Of a DNA stretch of 64,000 nucleotides, positions 1 to 8,704 are shown piece after piece. The position numbers were made by a program, and so were the translations under genes. The DNA is from Neorhizobium galegae (GTDB lineage Bacteria > Pseudomonadota > Alphaproteobacteria > Rhizobiales > Rhizobiaceae): contig NZ_CP090095.1 of the NCBI RefSeq assembly GCF_021391675.1, positions 2,919,501-2,983,500 of the forward strand, in the 5' to 3' direction. Below the pieces are notes generated by a model that saw nothing but the letters and a program-made list of their open reading frames with translations, was not told the origin of the DNA and made no database searches. Within the stretch, counting starts at the first letter, position 1; the number at the start of each line of letters is the position of its first letter.

Positions 1-1
1 C

Positions 2-628
2 GAAGCGGAGACAAGCGAACATCACCGCGCCGAACAGAGCGGCGGGTTCCTGAGCTCGGTCTTCGGCAGCGGCCAGCCCCAGCAATCACCGCCGGCTCCC
101 CGTCCGGGAATTCAAACCGGCCCCCAGCCAGGCCCATGGGGCAGCGCCCCGCGCCAGAACTACCGCACCGGCAGTGACTATGACGACGGTTATCGCGCAC
201 CCCCGCCGTCCGCCGCCCCCTGGAGCGGCCAGATGTCGGCCCCCTCGGCCGGCGGCAGCTTTTTGCGCGGCGCGCTCGGCACCGCAGCCGGCGTCGCCGG
301 CGGCATGCTGCTCGCCAACTCGCTGTCGGGCATTTTCGGCAGCCACATGAACTCCCTCGGCTTGGGCTCGCCCCTCGCCGGTGCGAACCCATTCGGAAGC
401 GGCAACGCCCCGGCCGAGGAAACCGTCGTCAACAACAATTATTTCGGGGATGACGCGATCCGCCAGGCCTCGGATGGCAATGCCCCCGCCAACAGCAACG
501 ACGCAGCCGACAAGGCGGGCTCGAACGACGGCTGGCAGCAGGCCGACTACACCGACGACAATTTTTCCGACGACCAGGCGGATTTCGACAACAGCGATAT
601 CGGCAGCGACGATTCGATGAACGTGTAG
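2..628 (+). CDS. DUF2076 family protein, 5' truncated by the window
   Basis: The reading frame is open from the first bases of the window to a TAG at 626-628, so this is the C-terminal two thirds of a gene whose start lies outside. The visible protein has a 'SGGFLSSVFG' segment, a Gly/Pro/Gln-rich linker, and a Gly/Ala hydrophobic stretch ('GGSFLRGALGTAAGVAGGMLLAN') followed by an Asn/Asp-rich acidic tail. This order matches DUF2076 proteins, small envelope-associated alphaproteobacterial proteins of unknown function. An ATG at 233 is internal and would remove the conserved N-terminal part, so it was not taken as the start. Family assignment rests on the glycine motif and tail composition; no catalytic residues are expected. 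Confidence 0.7.
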   Translation, partial: EAETSEHHRAEQSGGFLSSVFGSGQPQQSPPAPRPGIQTGPQPGPWGSAPRQNYRTGSDYDDGYRAPPPSAAPWSGQMSAPSAGGSFLRGALGTAAGVAGGMLLANSLSGIFGSHMNSLGLGSPLAGANPFGSGNAPAEETVVNNNYFGDDAIRQASDGNAPANSNDAADKAGSNDGWQQADYTDDNFSDDQADFDNSDIGSDDSMNV

Positions 629-663
629 GCGGGGGCGGAAGGCTGATCTTCTATGTTAGAGTG

Positions 664-860
664 CGCCCGCCCCCCTCTGCCCTGCCGGGCATCTCCCCCA
701 CAGGTGGGGAGATTGGCTGGGCGCTTGCTCACCGCATCCAGTTCCACGTCTCATTCTGCGTGGTCTGGCTGTTCGAGGTCTGTCGGGGAACGGCGGTCGC
801 CCCACTTGTGATCTCCCCACACGTGGGGGAGATGCCCGGCAGGGCAGAGGGGGGCGGGCG
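664..860. repeat. Inverted pair of rhizobial palindromic repeats (pair A)
   Basis: Arms at about 664-713 and 811-860 are near-perfect reverse complements over about 50 bases, separated by 97 bases. Each arm carries the run CTGCCCTGCCGGGC followed by its own small hairpin (ATCTCCCC...GGGGAGAT). The pair sits in the 362-base gap between the DUF2076 gene and queF, which holds no credible gene. It belongs to the family also seen at 10.0-10.6, 50.2-50.4, 53.8-54.1 and 62.0-62.2 kb, and is closest to the 53.8 kb pair. Confidence 0.85.
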
Positions 861-947
861 GATTGCAACATCAATATCGATCGCACGCCACACTCGCTCG
901 GTTTTGAAGTGACGGGATGAAAGAGTCTGCCGCACCATCCCGGCGCT

Positions 948-972
948 CAAAACGCTCCACTGGAGCGTTTTG
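948..972. terminator. Hairpin terminator module downstream of queF
   Basis: Arms CAAAACGCTCCA and TGGAGCGTTTTG form a 12-base inverted repeat around one central base, with A and T runs at the edges, so it can terminate in either direction. It lies 18 bases beyond the queF stop codon. About 50 bases here (944 to the stop) are nearly identical to the region after putA (15639-15690). Confidence 0.7.
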
Positions 973-990
973 CCGGCAAGCCGTCGCGCC

Positions 991-1455
991 TCACCCACGT
1001 CCCCGATACGTCGCCACCCCCTGCTCCGGCAGCCAGACGCCGGCCGGCGCCTCGCCGGTCTGCCAGAACACGTCGATCGGGATGCCGCCGCGCGGGTACC
1101 AGTAGGCGCCGATCCGCAGCCACTTCGGCTGGAGCAGATCGACGATCCGCTTGGCGATATAGATCGAGCAGTCCTCGTGGAACGCACCGTGGTTCCTGAA
1201 CGAATGCAGGAACAGTTTCAGCGACTTCGATTCCACCAGGAACCCGTCCGGAATATAGTCGATGACGATATGCGCGAAATCCGGCTGGCCGGTCATCGGG
1301 CAGAGCGAGGTGAATTCCGGCGCCGTGAAGCGCACCACGTAATCGGTGCCCTGGTTGCCGTTCGGCACCTTTTCCAGCACTGCGGTTTCGGGGCTCTGCG
1401 GAGCCTCCACCTGGGATCCGAGCTGCGAGAGCCCGCTGACATCCGTCATCGTCAT
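991..1455 (-). CDS. queF: NADPH-dependent preQ0 reductase QueF
   Basis: QueF reduces the nitrile of 7-cyano-7-deazaguanine (preQ0) to the aminomethyl group of preQ1 in queuosine tRNA modification, in the cytoplasm. The 154-residue protein is the single-domain type. It shows the nucleophilic Cys52 in '[11 protein letters not shown]' with Asp59 after it, the signature ESKSLK at 75-80, and the His-Glu pair at 93-94 ('AFHED'). The start is the ATG at 1455, which overlaps the stop of the upstream cation-efflux gene as ATGA, suggesting translational coupling; an in-frame ATG two codons later is an alternative. The gene ends next to the hairpin module at 948-972. Confidence 0.95.
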   Translation of the reverse strand: MTMTDVSGLSQLGSQVEAPQSPETAVLEKVPNGNQGTDYVVRFTAPEFTSLCPMTGQPDFAHIVIDYIPDGFLVESKSLKLFLHSFRNHGAFHEDCSIYIAKRIVDLLQPKWLRIGAYWYPRGGIPIDVFWQTGEAPAGVWLPEQGVATYRGRG

Positions 1456-2366
1456 TTGCCTGTTCCTTCGAATTCGACCTTCTGTCCATGCGGATTTTCG
1501 CTTTCGGGCTCCACATGGATCGCCAATGTGGCGCCCGCAATAATCTCTTTGATCGCATCTTCCAAGCGGTCGCAGATCGCATGTGCCTCTTCGACGCTCA
1601 TACCTGCCGGCACGACCAGATGGAAATCGATGAAGACTGCTGCCCCCGCCCGGCGCGATTTCAGGTCGTGGACGCCGAGCGCGCCGACGGAATGGGTAGC
1701 AATCGCCTCGCGCACCGCCGCTTCCTCGTCCGGCTCCAGAGCCTTGTCCATCAGCCCGCCGACCGAATGGGCGATCACCTTGTAGCCCTGCCAGAGGATG
1801 TTGATCGCAACCAGGATGGCGAGTACCGGGTCGAGGACCGCGTAACCGGTCGCAAGCGCAAGGATGAGGCCGACGAGCACGCCGGCCGAGGTCACCACGT
1901 CGGACATGATGTGCTGCCCGTCGGCCACCATGGCCGGCGAATAATGCGCCGTACCGACCCGGATCAGCGTCGTCGCCCAGACGCCGTTGATGACGGCGGC
2001 AAGCGCGTTGATCGCCAGGCCCAGCACCGGCGCATCCGGCAACTTTGGCGCGAACAGCCCGTCCCAGGCCTCGTTGATGATCAGGAATGCCGCAACGATG
2101 ATCAGCCCGCCTTCGACCACCGCCGAAATATATTCCGCCTTGTGATGGCCGAACTGATGGTCGTGGTCGGCAGGCCGCTGCGCGTAGCGGATCACGAAAT
2201 AGGCGATGAAGGCGGCAGCGACGTTGACGAAGGATTCCAGCCCGTCCGAGAGCAGCGCGACCGAACCAGTCACCCACCAGGCCAGCATCTTCAAGGACAT
2301 GACGCCGAGCGACAGCGGCATGCCCCAGAAGGCCAGCCGCTCGACGATTTTGACTTCCCTCGCCAC
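1452..2366 (-). CDS. Cation diffusion facilitator (CDF) family transporter
   Basis: This 304-residue protein is an inner-membrane divalent cation/proton antiporter of the CDF family. It has about six membrane segments, a His-rich '[13 protein letters not shown]' between TM2 and TM3, the TM5 site 'HIMSD' (HxxxD), and a C-terminal cytoplasmic domain with a conserved 'DFHLVVP'. In TM2 the usual metal-site pair is read as Glu and Asn ('DGLESFVN') rather than Asp/His and Asp, so the transported ion cannot be inferred. The GTG at 2366 is preferred because AAGGAAG lies five bases before it. A longer in-frame version to 2474 would add a basic stretch over the terminator of the upstream gene. The stop overlaps the queF start. 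Confidence 0.88.
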   Translation of the reverse strand: MAREVKIVERLAFWGMPLSLGVMSLKMLAWWVTGSVALLSDGLESFVNVAAAFIAYFVIRYAQRPADHDHQFGHHKAEYISAVVEGGLIIVAAFLIINEAWDGLFAPKLPDAPVLGLAINALAAVINGVWATTLIRVGTAHYSPAMVADGQHIMSDVVTSAGVLVGLILALATGYAVLDPVLAILVAINILWQGYKVIAHSVGGLMDKALEPDEEAAVREAIATHSVGALGVHDLKSRRAGAAVFIDFHLVVPAGMSVEEAHAICDRLEDAIKEIIAGATLAIHVEPESENPHGQKVEFEGTGK

Positions 2367-2421
2367 GATGTCTTCCTTTTTGCGCGTGCGAATGATTTGC
2401 AGGACCGAAGGCCCAAAACGG

Positions 2422-2462
2422 CGAAACCGCCGCAGCGAGATGGTCTCGCTGCGGCGGTTTCG
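2422..2462 (-). terminator. 19-bp perfect hairpin after the MFS gene
   Basis: Bases 2422-2440 and 2444-2462 are perfect reverse complements with a 3-base loop. The hairpin lies between the stop of the MFS exporter gene (2512) and the start of the CDF gene (2366). The stem is long and GC-rich; the T tract on the minus strand is short (GTTTT), so it may also act as an mRNA 3' stabiliser. Confidence 0.7.
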
Positions 2463-2511
2463 GATGGCCTGCATATGGCGCAGATGAGCCCGTTTGTCAA
2501 AGGGCCGGTTG

Positions 2512-4092
2512 TCAGAGGGCTGGCTGGCACAATCCGGCTTCGTCGGACGGCATCGCGGCCACGGCCGCCAGCTCCGCCTCCTCCTCGATATCCTCCACCG
2601 TCTCGCCTCCCCGCCCGAGGAAGAAGAACACGACGAGAGCCGTCAACGCCGTGATCGCGGTCAGCAGCCACAGAAGCGATGAGAACCCGTCGCTATAGCC
2701 TTGCAGCAAGGCTGCCTGCCCCATAGACGGAAGCAGTTCTGCCGCTTCCCGCATATCGCCCGTCACCAGCCGCTGGGCGATGGCGCCCGCCTGGTCGCCG
2801 GCAGTTGGGCCAAGGTTCGAACTGGTCAGCGCCGAAAGCACCGCCGTCACCACGGCAAGCGCCACTCCCTCGCCGGCCACGCGCGTCGTGCTGAAGATGC
2901 CCGTCGCCATGCCGGCCCGTTCCTTCGGCACGACGCTGACGGCAAGACCGTCCATCAGCCCCCAGGGCAGGCTGATGCCGACGCCGATCGTCAGCAGCGG
3001 CGCGATCAGCGCCACCGGCTCGGAGCCGACCGGGAACTGGCCGAGCCAGAACAGGCCGGCCGCCGAAATCGCCAGGCCCGCGCCACAAATCGTCGCCGGC
3101 GCGAACCAGCGCGTCAGCAGTCCGGCCGCGATCGGCAGGACGAGCAGCGGTCCGGACAGCGCGATCATCATCCGCCCGCCGGCGATCTCGTCCATGCCTT
3201 CGATGCCGATAAACCGCACCGGCAGGAGGATGAGCAGCACCACGAACGCATAGGCCGGCGCCGCCGCCAGCAACTGTACGCCGACGAAACGCGGATAACG
3301 GAACAGCGTCAGGTCGAGCATCGGCCGCGCTACCGTCCGTTCGATCAGGCCGAAAGCGAGGAAGAGCAGGACGGCGGCCAGCAGCATGACGACGACAAGC
3401 GGATCGCCCCAGCCACTTTCCGGCGCCTGCAGCATGCCGAAGGTCAGAGCGGTCAGCGCCGCGGTGAAGCTGAGCGCCCCCTTCCAATCGAGGCCGGAGG
3501 CGTCCGGATCGCGCGATTCCCGCATAAAGATCGCGCCGAGGATCAGCGCGACCACCGCAAGCGCCACCACCAGCACGAAGATAGCCGGCCAACCGAACAT
3601 CGCGATCATCCATCCGGACGCGATCGGCCCGAAGGCGAGCCCGATGCCAAAACTGGCACCGACGATGCTGAATGCCCTCAGCCGCGCCGCGCCGTCGAAT
3701 TCCTGGGCAAGCGAGGCCATGCCGCCGGAAAAGGCGGCTGCCGCCCCGATGCCCTGCAGCGCTCGCAGCACGTCGAACCAGACGATATTACCCGCAAAGG
3801 CGAGACCGACCGAAAAGATCGCGAAGACGGCGAGGCCGGAGAGGAAAATCCGCTTGCGCCCAAAACTGTCGGCGAGTGCGCCGGCCGCCATCAAGGTGCT
3901 GCCGAAGGTGAGCATGAAGGCATTGGTGGCCCAGTTGAGGGCGATCGGGTCGCCGCCGAGCGCCCGGCTGATGGCGGGCAGGCCGACGGCAGTGCCGGTA
4001 AAGGTCAGCGGCATAGCAGCCGCCGCGCAGCAGACTGCGATCAGGACGAACAGCCGTCCGGCTGCCGTTACAGCATGTGTGTTGTCTCTCAT
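2512..4092 (-). CDS. MFS transporter, DHA2-like drug exporter
   Basis: This 526-residue inner-membrane protein has about 14 hydrophobic segments and the motif 'GALADSFGRKRIF' in the loop between TM2 and TM3, as in the 14-helix drug:H+ antiporters. 'GTAVGLPAISRALGG' and 'NWATNAFMLTF' in the first two helices are typical. Substrate is unknown. The start at 4092 ('MRDNTHAV') was chosen because the upstream extension to 4194 is basic, Gly/Pro-rich and not conserved-looking. The gene diverges from a LysR-type regulator across 183 bases, an arrangement that usually means the regulator controls the exporter. A 19-bp hairpin follows the stop. Confidence 0.88.
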   Translation of the reverse strand: MRDNTHAVTAAGRLFVLIAVCCAAAAMPLTFTGTAVGLPAISRALGGDPIALNWATNAFMLTFGSTLMAAGALADSFGRKRIFLSGLAVFAIFSVGLAFAGNIVWFDVLRALQGIGAAAAFSGGMASLAQEFDGAARLRAFSIVGASFGIGLAFGPIASGWMIAMFGWPAIFVLVVALAVVALILGAIFMRESRDPDASGLDWKGALSFTAALTALTFGMLQAPESGWGDPLVVVMLLAAVLLFLAFGLIERTVARPMLDLTLFRYPRFVGVQLLAAAPAYAFVVLLILLPVRFIGIEGMDEIAGGRMMIALSGPLLVLPIAAGLLTRWFAPATICGAGLAISAAGLFWLGQFPVGSEPVALIAPLLTIGVGISLPWGLMDGLAVSVVPKERAGMATGIFSTTRVAGEGVALAVVTAVLSALTSSNLGPTAGDQAGAIAQRLVTGDMREAAELLPSMGQAALLQGYSDGFSSLLWLLTAITALTALVVFFFLGRGGETVEDIEEEAELAAVAAMPSDEAGLCQPAL

Positions 4093-4181
4093 CTCGGAGA
4101 TTCCGCTGTGTTGGAGCAAAGAGAAAGGCTGGTGGCCTTGGGAGAAACCACCGCCTGAGCCCGCCCGGCCGGGGCGTCGAA

Positions 4182-4211
4182 TGGACCAACACAAGATAGA
4201 TTCGATATAAT
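4182..4211 (+). promoter_or_regulatory. Possible promoter of the LysR gene
   Basis: A perfect TATAAT lies at 4206-4211, with a weak -35-like TGGACC at 4182-4187 (18-base spacing), 64 bases before the LysR start. Perfect -10 hexamers are uncommon in this GC-rich DNA, but the -35 match is poor. Confidence 0.3.
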
Positions 4212-4275
4212 GCTTGGAAAATACCGCGTCTGTTCCTTACATGGCGGAAGGAAACGCTCGAATGGGAGACGACAG

Positions 4276-5223
4276 ATGGATCGCCTGGGTGGACTGACGG
4301 CCTTCGTTCGCACCGCCGATCTCGGCAGTTTCGTCGCCGCCGGCCGTGTGCTCGGCCTGTCGGCTTCGGCCGTCGGCAAGGCGGTCACCAGTCTCGAAAA
4401 GGAACTCGGCGTCCGGCTTTTCCAGCGCTCGACCCGCAGCCTGCGTCTCACCGAAGAGGGCCGGCTTTTCCACGAACGCTGCCGCCGCGTGCTCGACGAC
4501 CTGAACGACGCCGAAGCCTCGCTGGCGAGCGCTGTCGCCGTGCCGCGCGGAAAGCTCCGGGTCAGCGTACCGATCGTCACCTATCATCTTCTGCTGCCGG
4601 TCCTGCCGGAATTCGTCGAGCGTTATCCGGAGATCGAACTCGATCTCGATTTCAACGACCGGATCGTCGACCTGATCGACGAGGAGGTGGACGTGGCGAT
4701 CCGCAGCGGCAACCTGCCGGATTCACGGCTGATGTCGCGGACTTTGCGACCGTTCCAGATGCTTCTCTGCGCCGCACCTTCCTACCTCGAACGCCACGGC
4801 ACTCCAGAATGCCCGCGCGAACTTGACGGTCATCTGGCGATCCGTTTCCGCTATCCGAACAGCCGCAAGATCCAGGACTGGCCGATCACCCTGCCACCCG
4901 AAGGCCCCGAGCCGCGCCTGCGCACGGCGCTCACCTGCAACAACATGGAGGCGCTCCGCCACACGGTCATTGCCGGCCTCGGCATCGGCTGCATGCCGGA
5001 TTTCCTGGCAAGGCAACCCGTCGCCGATGGCCGGCTGCGGACCATTCTGGACGAACACCTCAACGCCCCCGGCCAGTTCCACCTCCTCTGGCCCTCCAGC
5101 CGGCATCTGTCACCGAAGGTGCGGGTGCTCGTCGATTTTTTGAGCGAGAAACTGTTTGCCGAGACCTGCGAGAAGCTGCCGGTGGCACCCGAGGCTTCGC
5201 TGCTGGCCGCATCGAACGGCTGA
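4276..5223 (+). CDS. LysR family transcriptional regulator
   Basis: This 315-residue regulator has an N-terminal winged helix-turn-helix ('GSFVAAGRVLGLSASAVGKAVTSLE', about residues 20-45) and a LysR substrate-binding domain ('GKLRVSVPIVTYHLLLPVLPEF...', 'EEVDVAIRSG'). It looks like the subgroup that recognises small aromatic or drug-like effectors. The ATG at 4276 is preferred because GGGAGACGAC lies before it and the protein then begins directly with the usual 'MDRLGGLTAFVRTAD'. It is transcribed divergently from the MFS exporter and is its likely regulator. The effector is unknown. Confidence 0.9.
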   Translation: MDRLGGLTAFVRTADLGSFVAAGRVLGLSASAVGKAVTSLEKELGVRLFQRSTRSLRLTEEGRLFHERCRRVLDDLNDAEASLASAVAVPRGKLRVSVPIVTYHLLLPVLPEFVERYPEIELDLDFNDRIVDLIDEEVDVAIRSGNLPDSRLMSRTLRPFQMLLCAAPSYLERHGTPECPRELDGHLAIRFRYPNSRKIQDWPITLPPEGPEPRLRTALTCNNMEALRHTVIAGLGIGCMPDFLARQPVADGRLRTILDEHLNAPGQFHLLWPSSRHLSPKVRVLVDFLSEKLFAETCEKLPVAPEASLLAASNG

Positions 5224-5280
5224 CCCCGAGCCGGCAATCAACGCAGAAACACGATCTCGGATATGCCAGAGGAACGAAAT

Positions 5281-5697
5281 ATGCTGAAGGGTTCCTGCGC
5301 CTGCGGACAGGTCCGCTACGAAATCCACGGCCAACTCATCGGCCCGATCACCTATTGCCATTGCTGGCGGTGCCGCAAGCAATCCGGATCGAGTTTCGGC
5401 ACGACGGCCGGCCTCGCACCGTCGGCACTCCATTTCGTTTCGGGAGAGGCATTGCTTTCAAGCTGGCAATCCAGCCCCGGCGTCCGGCGCTTCTTCGCAA
5501 GCTGCTGCGGCTCGCCGATCTACAAGGCCGATGCCTCCGACCCCAGCGAACTCGGCTTCCGGCTCGGCACGCTCGACGACGATCCCGGCATGACGGCCGC
5601 AATGCACTTCAGCGCCACATCGAAAGCGCCCTGGGTCGAAATCACCGACGACCTGCCGCAGGAAACCGGCGGCGCTTCGTTCGAGGAGCGGGATTGA
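5281..5697 (+). CDS. GFA (CENP-V/glutathione-dependent formaldehyde-activating) family protein
   Basis: This 138-residue zinc-fold protein shows the family pattern: CxC in 'GSCACGQVRYEI', CxCxxC in 'CHCWRCRKQSG' and a C-terminal 'CGSPIY'. The usual CxxCGSP motif reads ASCCGSP here, so one conserved Cys is displaced. Family members include S-(hydroxymethyl)glutathione synthase, but most are uncharacterised, so formaldehyde activation should not be assumed. The ATG at 5281 is chosen over 5263 because AGAGGAACG lies upstream at a workable distance. It follows the LysR gene on the same strand after 57 bases. Confidence 0.82.
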   Translation: MLKGSCACGQVRYEIHGQLIGPITYCHCWRCRKQSGSSFGTTAGLAPSALHFVSGEALLSSWQSSPGVRRFFASCCGSPIYKADASDPSELGFRLGTLDDDPGMTAAMHFSATSKAPWVEITDDLPQETGGASFEERD

Positions 5698-5699
5698 TC

Positions 5700-6203
5700 C
5701 TATCCGAAGATCACCGCCATGCTGATACTGTCGATATACCGACCGTCGATCCTCACCGCATCCCGCGCCACGCCTTCCCGCACGAAACCGACCTTTTCGT
5801 AGAGCGCGATCGCTCTCACATTGTCCGCGTGCACATGCAGCTCAACGCGATGGAAGCCGCGTTCGCGGGCCTGCCCGACCGCAGCGCGGATCAGCCGCGT
5901 GCCGAGACCCTTGTCGCGGTAACCGGGGATGATACCCATGCCGAGCGTGCCGCAATGGGCATGGATCGGGCGCGGATGCCGACGGATGTCGCACCAGCCG
6001 ACCACCTCGCCGCCAACAACGGCAACCACCTGCGGATGTCCATTCTCGATGTTGTCGAGCACGAAGGGCCGCACGTCTTCAAGCGGCGGCGCCTCAAGGA
6101 AGCTCAGGTATTTTCGCTCGCGCGAGACCGTGTCGAGAGCCTTGTGAAAGCTCTCGATATGCTCCTCGCGGATGGATTCGATCGGGATGGCTTCGGACAA
6201 CAC
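5700..6203 (-). CDS. GNAT family N-acetyltransferase
   Basis: This 167-residue acetyl-CoA-dependent acetyltransferase has the GNAT motif A ('LGMGIIPGYRDKGLGTRLIR', Q/RxxGxG/A type) near residues 88-107 and the C-terminal 'ALYEKVGF' signature. The substrate cannot be told. The start codon is GTG at 6203, only one base beyond the TAA of trpE(G) (6205-6207), so translation is likely coupled to trpE(G) on the same mRNA. AAGG lies nine bases upstream within the trpE(G) end. Confidence 0.85.
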   Translation of the reverse strand: MLSEAIPIESIREEHIESFHKALDTVSRERKYLSFLEAPPLEDVRPFVLDNIENGHPQVVAVVGGEVVGWCDIRRHPRPIHAHCGTLGMGIIPGYRDKGLGTRLIRAAVGQARERGFHRVELHVHADNVRAIALYEKVGFVREGVARDAVRIDGRYIDSISMAVIFG

Positions 6204-6204
6204 T

Positions 6205-8394
6205 TTACGCCGCCTTGGTCTTCGCCCGCCGCGACAGATGCGCCACGACGTTTTCGATCATCCGCATGCCGGCGTCGCCGCCGAGCGTCATGATCGATTC
6301 CGGGTGGAACTGCACCGCCGCCACCGGCTCCTTGACATGCTCGATGCCCATGATCGTGCCGTCCTCGCTTTCGGCGGTGATCATGAAATCCGGATGCAGC
6401 GTCTTCGGGTCGGCGAAGATCGAGTGGTAGCGCCCGACGGTCACTTCTTTTGCGAGCCCCGAGAAGACGATGCCCGGCTCCAGCACCCGGATGCGCGACG
6501 GCTTGCCGTGCATCGGCACCGCCAGATGCCGGAGCTCCCCGCCATAGGCTTCCGCAAGCGCCTGCAGGCCGAGGCAGACGCCGAAGATCGGCAGGCCTTT
6601 AGAGCGGGCCAACTTGATCGTCGCCTTGCAGTCGAAATCCTTCGGATTGCCGGGACCGGGCGACAACACGACGAGGTCCGGATCGAAACGGTCGAACACC
6701 TCTTCCGGCACCGGCGTGCGCACGGTCGAGACGGTGGCGCCGGTCTGGCGGAAATAGTTGGCAAGCGTATGGACAAAGCTGTCCTCGTGGTCGACGAGCA
6801 GGATTTTCACCCCCTGCCCCACCCGCGCCACGTCGCGGCCCACCTTGGCCGCATTGCCGGCCCTTGCATCACGGATCGCTGTCAGCATGGCGGACGCCTT
6901 CAGTTCGGTTTCAGCCTCTTCCTCGTTGGGATCGCTGTCGTTGAGCAGCGTCGCGCCGGCCCGCACTTCGGCAATGCCGTCCTTGATACGGATCGTGCGC
7001 AGCGTCAGCCCGGTATTCATATCGCCGTTGAAGCCCACCATGCCGATCGCCCCGCCATACCAGGCGCGCGGGCTCTTTTCATGGTTCTCGATGAACCGCA
7101 TCGCCCAAAGTTTTGGCGCGCCGGTGACGGTAACGGCCCAGGCGTGTGACAGGAAGCCGTCGAACGCGTCCATGTCCGGCCGCAGCCGCCCTTCGATATG
7201 GTCGACCGTGTGGATGAGCCGCGAATACATCTCGATCTGCCGGCGGCCGATCACCTTCACCGAACCCGGCTCGCAGACACGGCTCTTGTCGTTGCGGTCG
7301 ACATCCGAGCACATGGTGAGCTCGGACTCGTCCTTCTTGGAATTCAATAGCTTGAGGATCTGCTCGCTGTCGGCGATCGGATCTTCGCCGCGCTTGATCG
7401 TGCCGGAAATCGGGCAGGTCTCGATGCGCCGGCCCGACACCCGCACAAACATTTCCGGCGAAGCGCCGACCAGATATTCCTGGTGGCCGAGATTGATGAA
7501 GAAGGAATAGGGCGACGGATTGATCGCCTTCAGCCGGTTGGAGATTTCCGAGGGCTTCGAGTCGCAGCGCTCCATGAATTTCTGGCCCGGCACCACTTCG
7601 AACAGGTCGCCGCGCCGAAAACTTTCCTTCGCCTTGGTGACGAGAGCGGCATATTCGCCCGGCCGATGGTCGCCCTTCGGCGGGATCGTATCGTTGCGCT
7701 GGAAGGGATCGGGCGCGATCTCCTGGTCCTTGCCTTCCGTCGTCACCCCGTCCTTGGAAAAGTCGTAGCGGTCGATCCAGGCCTTAGCGGCATGATGGTC
7801 GACGACGAGGATTTCATCCGGCAGGAACAGCACCATGTCGCGCTGGTCTTCCGGCCGCAACATCGAAAGCTTGATCGCATCGAACTGGAAGGCGAGGTCG
7901 TAGCCGAAGGCGCCGAACAGGCCGATCGCCGAATCCGCTTCCGAATGGAACAGGTCGACGATCGCCCGCAGCACGGAAAACACCGTCGGCATCTTCGAGC
8001 GCTCTTCCTCGGTAAACACGCGGGTCGGCTCGTTGACGGTAAGGTCGAGGCGGCGGTCCGTCCGCGCCCCGAGCGTCAGGTCGGCCACGGTCTTCAGCTT
8101 GTCCGCGACGAAACCGAGCAGCACCTCGCCGCGGCCGTTGAAAGCCTCGATCCACACCTTGCGGCCATTCGAGGAGATCCCGAGCGGCGGATCGGCGATC
8201 GCCGTGTCCCAGCGGGTGTAACGGCCCGGATATTCGTAGTTGGAGGAAAACACCGCGCCGCGCCGCTCGTCGAGCCTGTCGACATAGGAGGAGATCGCAT
8301 CCGCATAGGGTGCGGCGCGCCGCTGCCGGCTGACCGCAATCCCGCCCCTCGTCTCGTAAACCTCCGAACCGTCATCCCGAATGATCGTTACCAT
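6205..8394 (-). CDS. trpE(G): Anthranilate synthase, fused TrpE-TrpG
   Basis: This 729-residue fusion makes anthranilate from chorismate and glutamine, the first step of tryptophan synthesis. Residues 1 to about 510 are the TrpE chorismate-binding part ('[15 protein letters not shown]', '[19 protein letters not shown]', '[20 protein letters not shown]'). Residues about 535-729 are the TrpG glutamine amidotransferase with the catalytic Cys near 606 ('[15 protein letters not shown]') and '[13 protein letters not shown]'. One-chain TrpE(G) is characteristic of rhizobia and a few other bacteria. It starts at the ATG at 8394 with AGGACA before it. Upstream lie a tryptophan-codon leader peptide and an attenuator terminator. 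The downstream GNAT gene is one base away. Confidence 0.97.
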   Translation of the reverse strand: MVTIIRDDGSEVYETRGGIAVSRQRRAAPYADAISSYVDRLDERRGAVFSSNYEYPGRYTRWDTAIADPPLGISSNGRKVWIEAFNGRGEVLLGFVADKLKTVADLTLGARTDRRLDLTVNEPTRVFTEEERSKMPTVFSVLRAIVDLFHSEADSAIGLFGAFGYDLAFQFDAIKLSMLRPEDQRDMVLFLPDEILVVDHHAAKAWIDRYDFSKDGVTTEGKDQEIAPDPFQRNDTIPPKGDHRPGEYAALVTKAKESFRRGDLFEVVPGQKFMERCDSKPSEISNRLKAINPSPYSFFINLGHQEYLVGASPEMFVRVSGRRIETCPISGTIKRGEDPIADSEQILKLLNSKKDESELTMCSDVDRNDKSRVCEPGSVKVIGRRQIEMYSRLIHTVDHIEGRLRPDMDAFDGFLSHAWAVTVTGAPKLWAMRFIENHEKSPRAWYGGAIGMVGFNGDMNTGLTLRTIRIKDGIAEVRAGATLLNDSDPNEEEAETELKASAMLTAIRDARAGNAAKVGRDVARVGQGVKILLVDHEDSFVHTLANYFRQTGATVSTVRTPVPEEVFDRFDPDLVVLSPGPGNPKDFDCKATIKLARSKGLPIFGVCLGLQALAEAYGGELRHLAVPMHGKPSRIRVLEPGIVFSGLAKEVTVGRYHSIFADPKTLHPDFMITAESEDGTIMGIEHVKEPVAAVQFHPESIMTLGGDAGMRMIENVVAHLSRRAKTKAA

Positions 8395-8441
8395 TGTCCT
8401 GCCTCTCCAATGTCTTTGCCCGGGTCCCTGCGGCGGATAAC

Positions 8442-8471
8442 AAAAAAGCCGCCTCGGGTTCCGGGCGGCTT
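8442..8471 (-). terminator. trp attenuator terminator
   Basis: On the minus strand the stem AAGCCGCC / GGCGGCTT (8464-8471 with 8446-8453), extended inside by CGG/CCG, is followed by six T residues (8442-8447). It lies between the leader peptide stop (8498) and the trpE(G) start (8394), so it is the Rho-independent attenuator. Ribosome stalling at the two Trp codons upstream would favour the alternative antiterminator fold. Confidence 0.9.
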
Positions 8472-8497
8472 GTGGTCTTGTCGATGGACATGACTGG

Positions 8498-8554
8498 TCA
8501 AGGCCGCGTTGAGCGTGCCGGCCACCAGTTAGCGATGTTCATCGAGTTCATCAT
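8498..8554 (-). CDS. trpL: trp leader peptide (peTrpL-like)
   Basis: An 18-codon ORF reads [18 protein letters not shown] and has two adjacent Trp codons at 8522-8527. It ends 27 bases before the attenuator stem. This is the arrangement of the rhizobial trpE(G) leader, where S. meliloti has three consecutive Trp codons; the WWxAR end is similar. A promoter fit places the transcript start at or within a base or two of the first ATG, so translation may be leaderless, as reported for S. meliloti. In-frame ATGs at 8551 and 8542 are alternative starts. In S. meliloti the terminated leader RNA and peptide also act in trans; whether that holds here cannot be seen. Confidence 0.85.
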   Translation of the reverse strand: MMNSMNIANWWPARSTRP

Positions 8555-8562
8555 GGGCCGAA

Positions 8563-8591
8563 TTGTTAGCTGGGGTTTTTGAGCCACGCAA
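8563..8591 (-). promoter_or_regulatory. Promoter of the trp leader
   Basis: On the minus strand TTGCGT (8586-8591) and TAACAA (8563-8568) are 17 bases apart. The -10 element ends eight bases before the leader ATG at 8554, which would put transcription start at the start codon. The hexamer matches are moderate; the spacing and position make the call. Confidence 0.6.
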
Positions 8592-8704
8592 GCGAATTTC
8601 CATGCCCCCCAAACAGAATTCTGGGGCTCCGATGCGACCAAAACCGGCGATCGGCGTTTATCGTCCCTTAAGGGTCGAAGAAACCCAGCCGAGAAGGATA
8701 CGGC

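Noticed and set aside
664..860. Possible CRISPR array
   Set aside because: The repeats are inverted pairs with internal hairpins, not direct repeats with regular spacers, and no cas genes occur.
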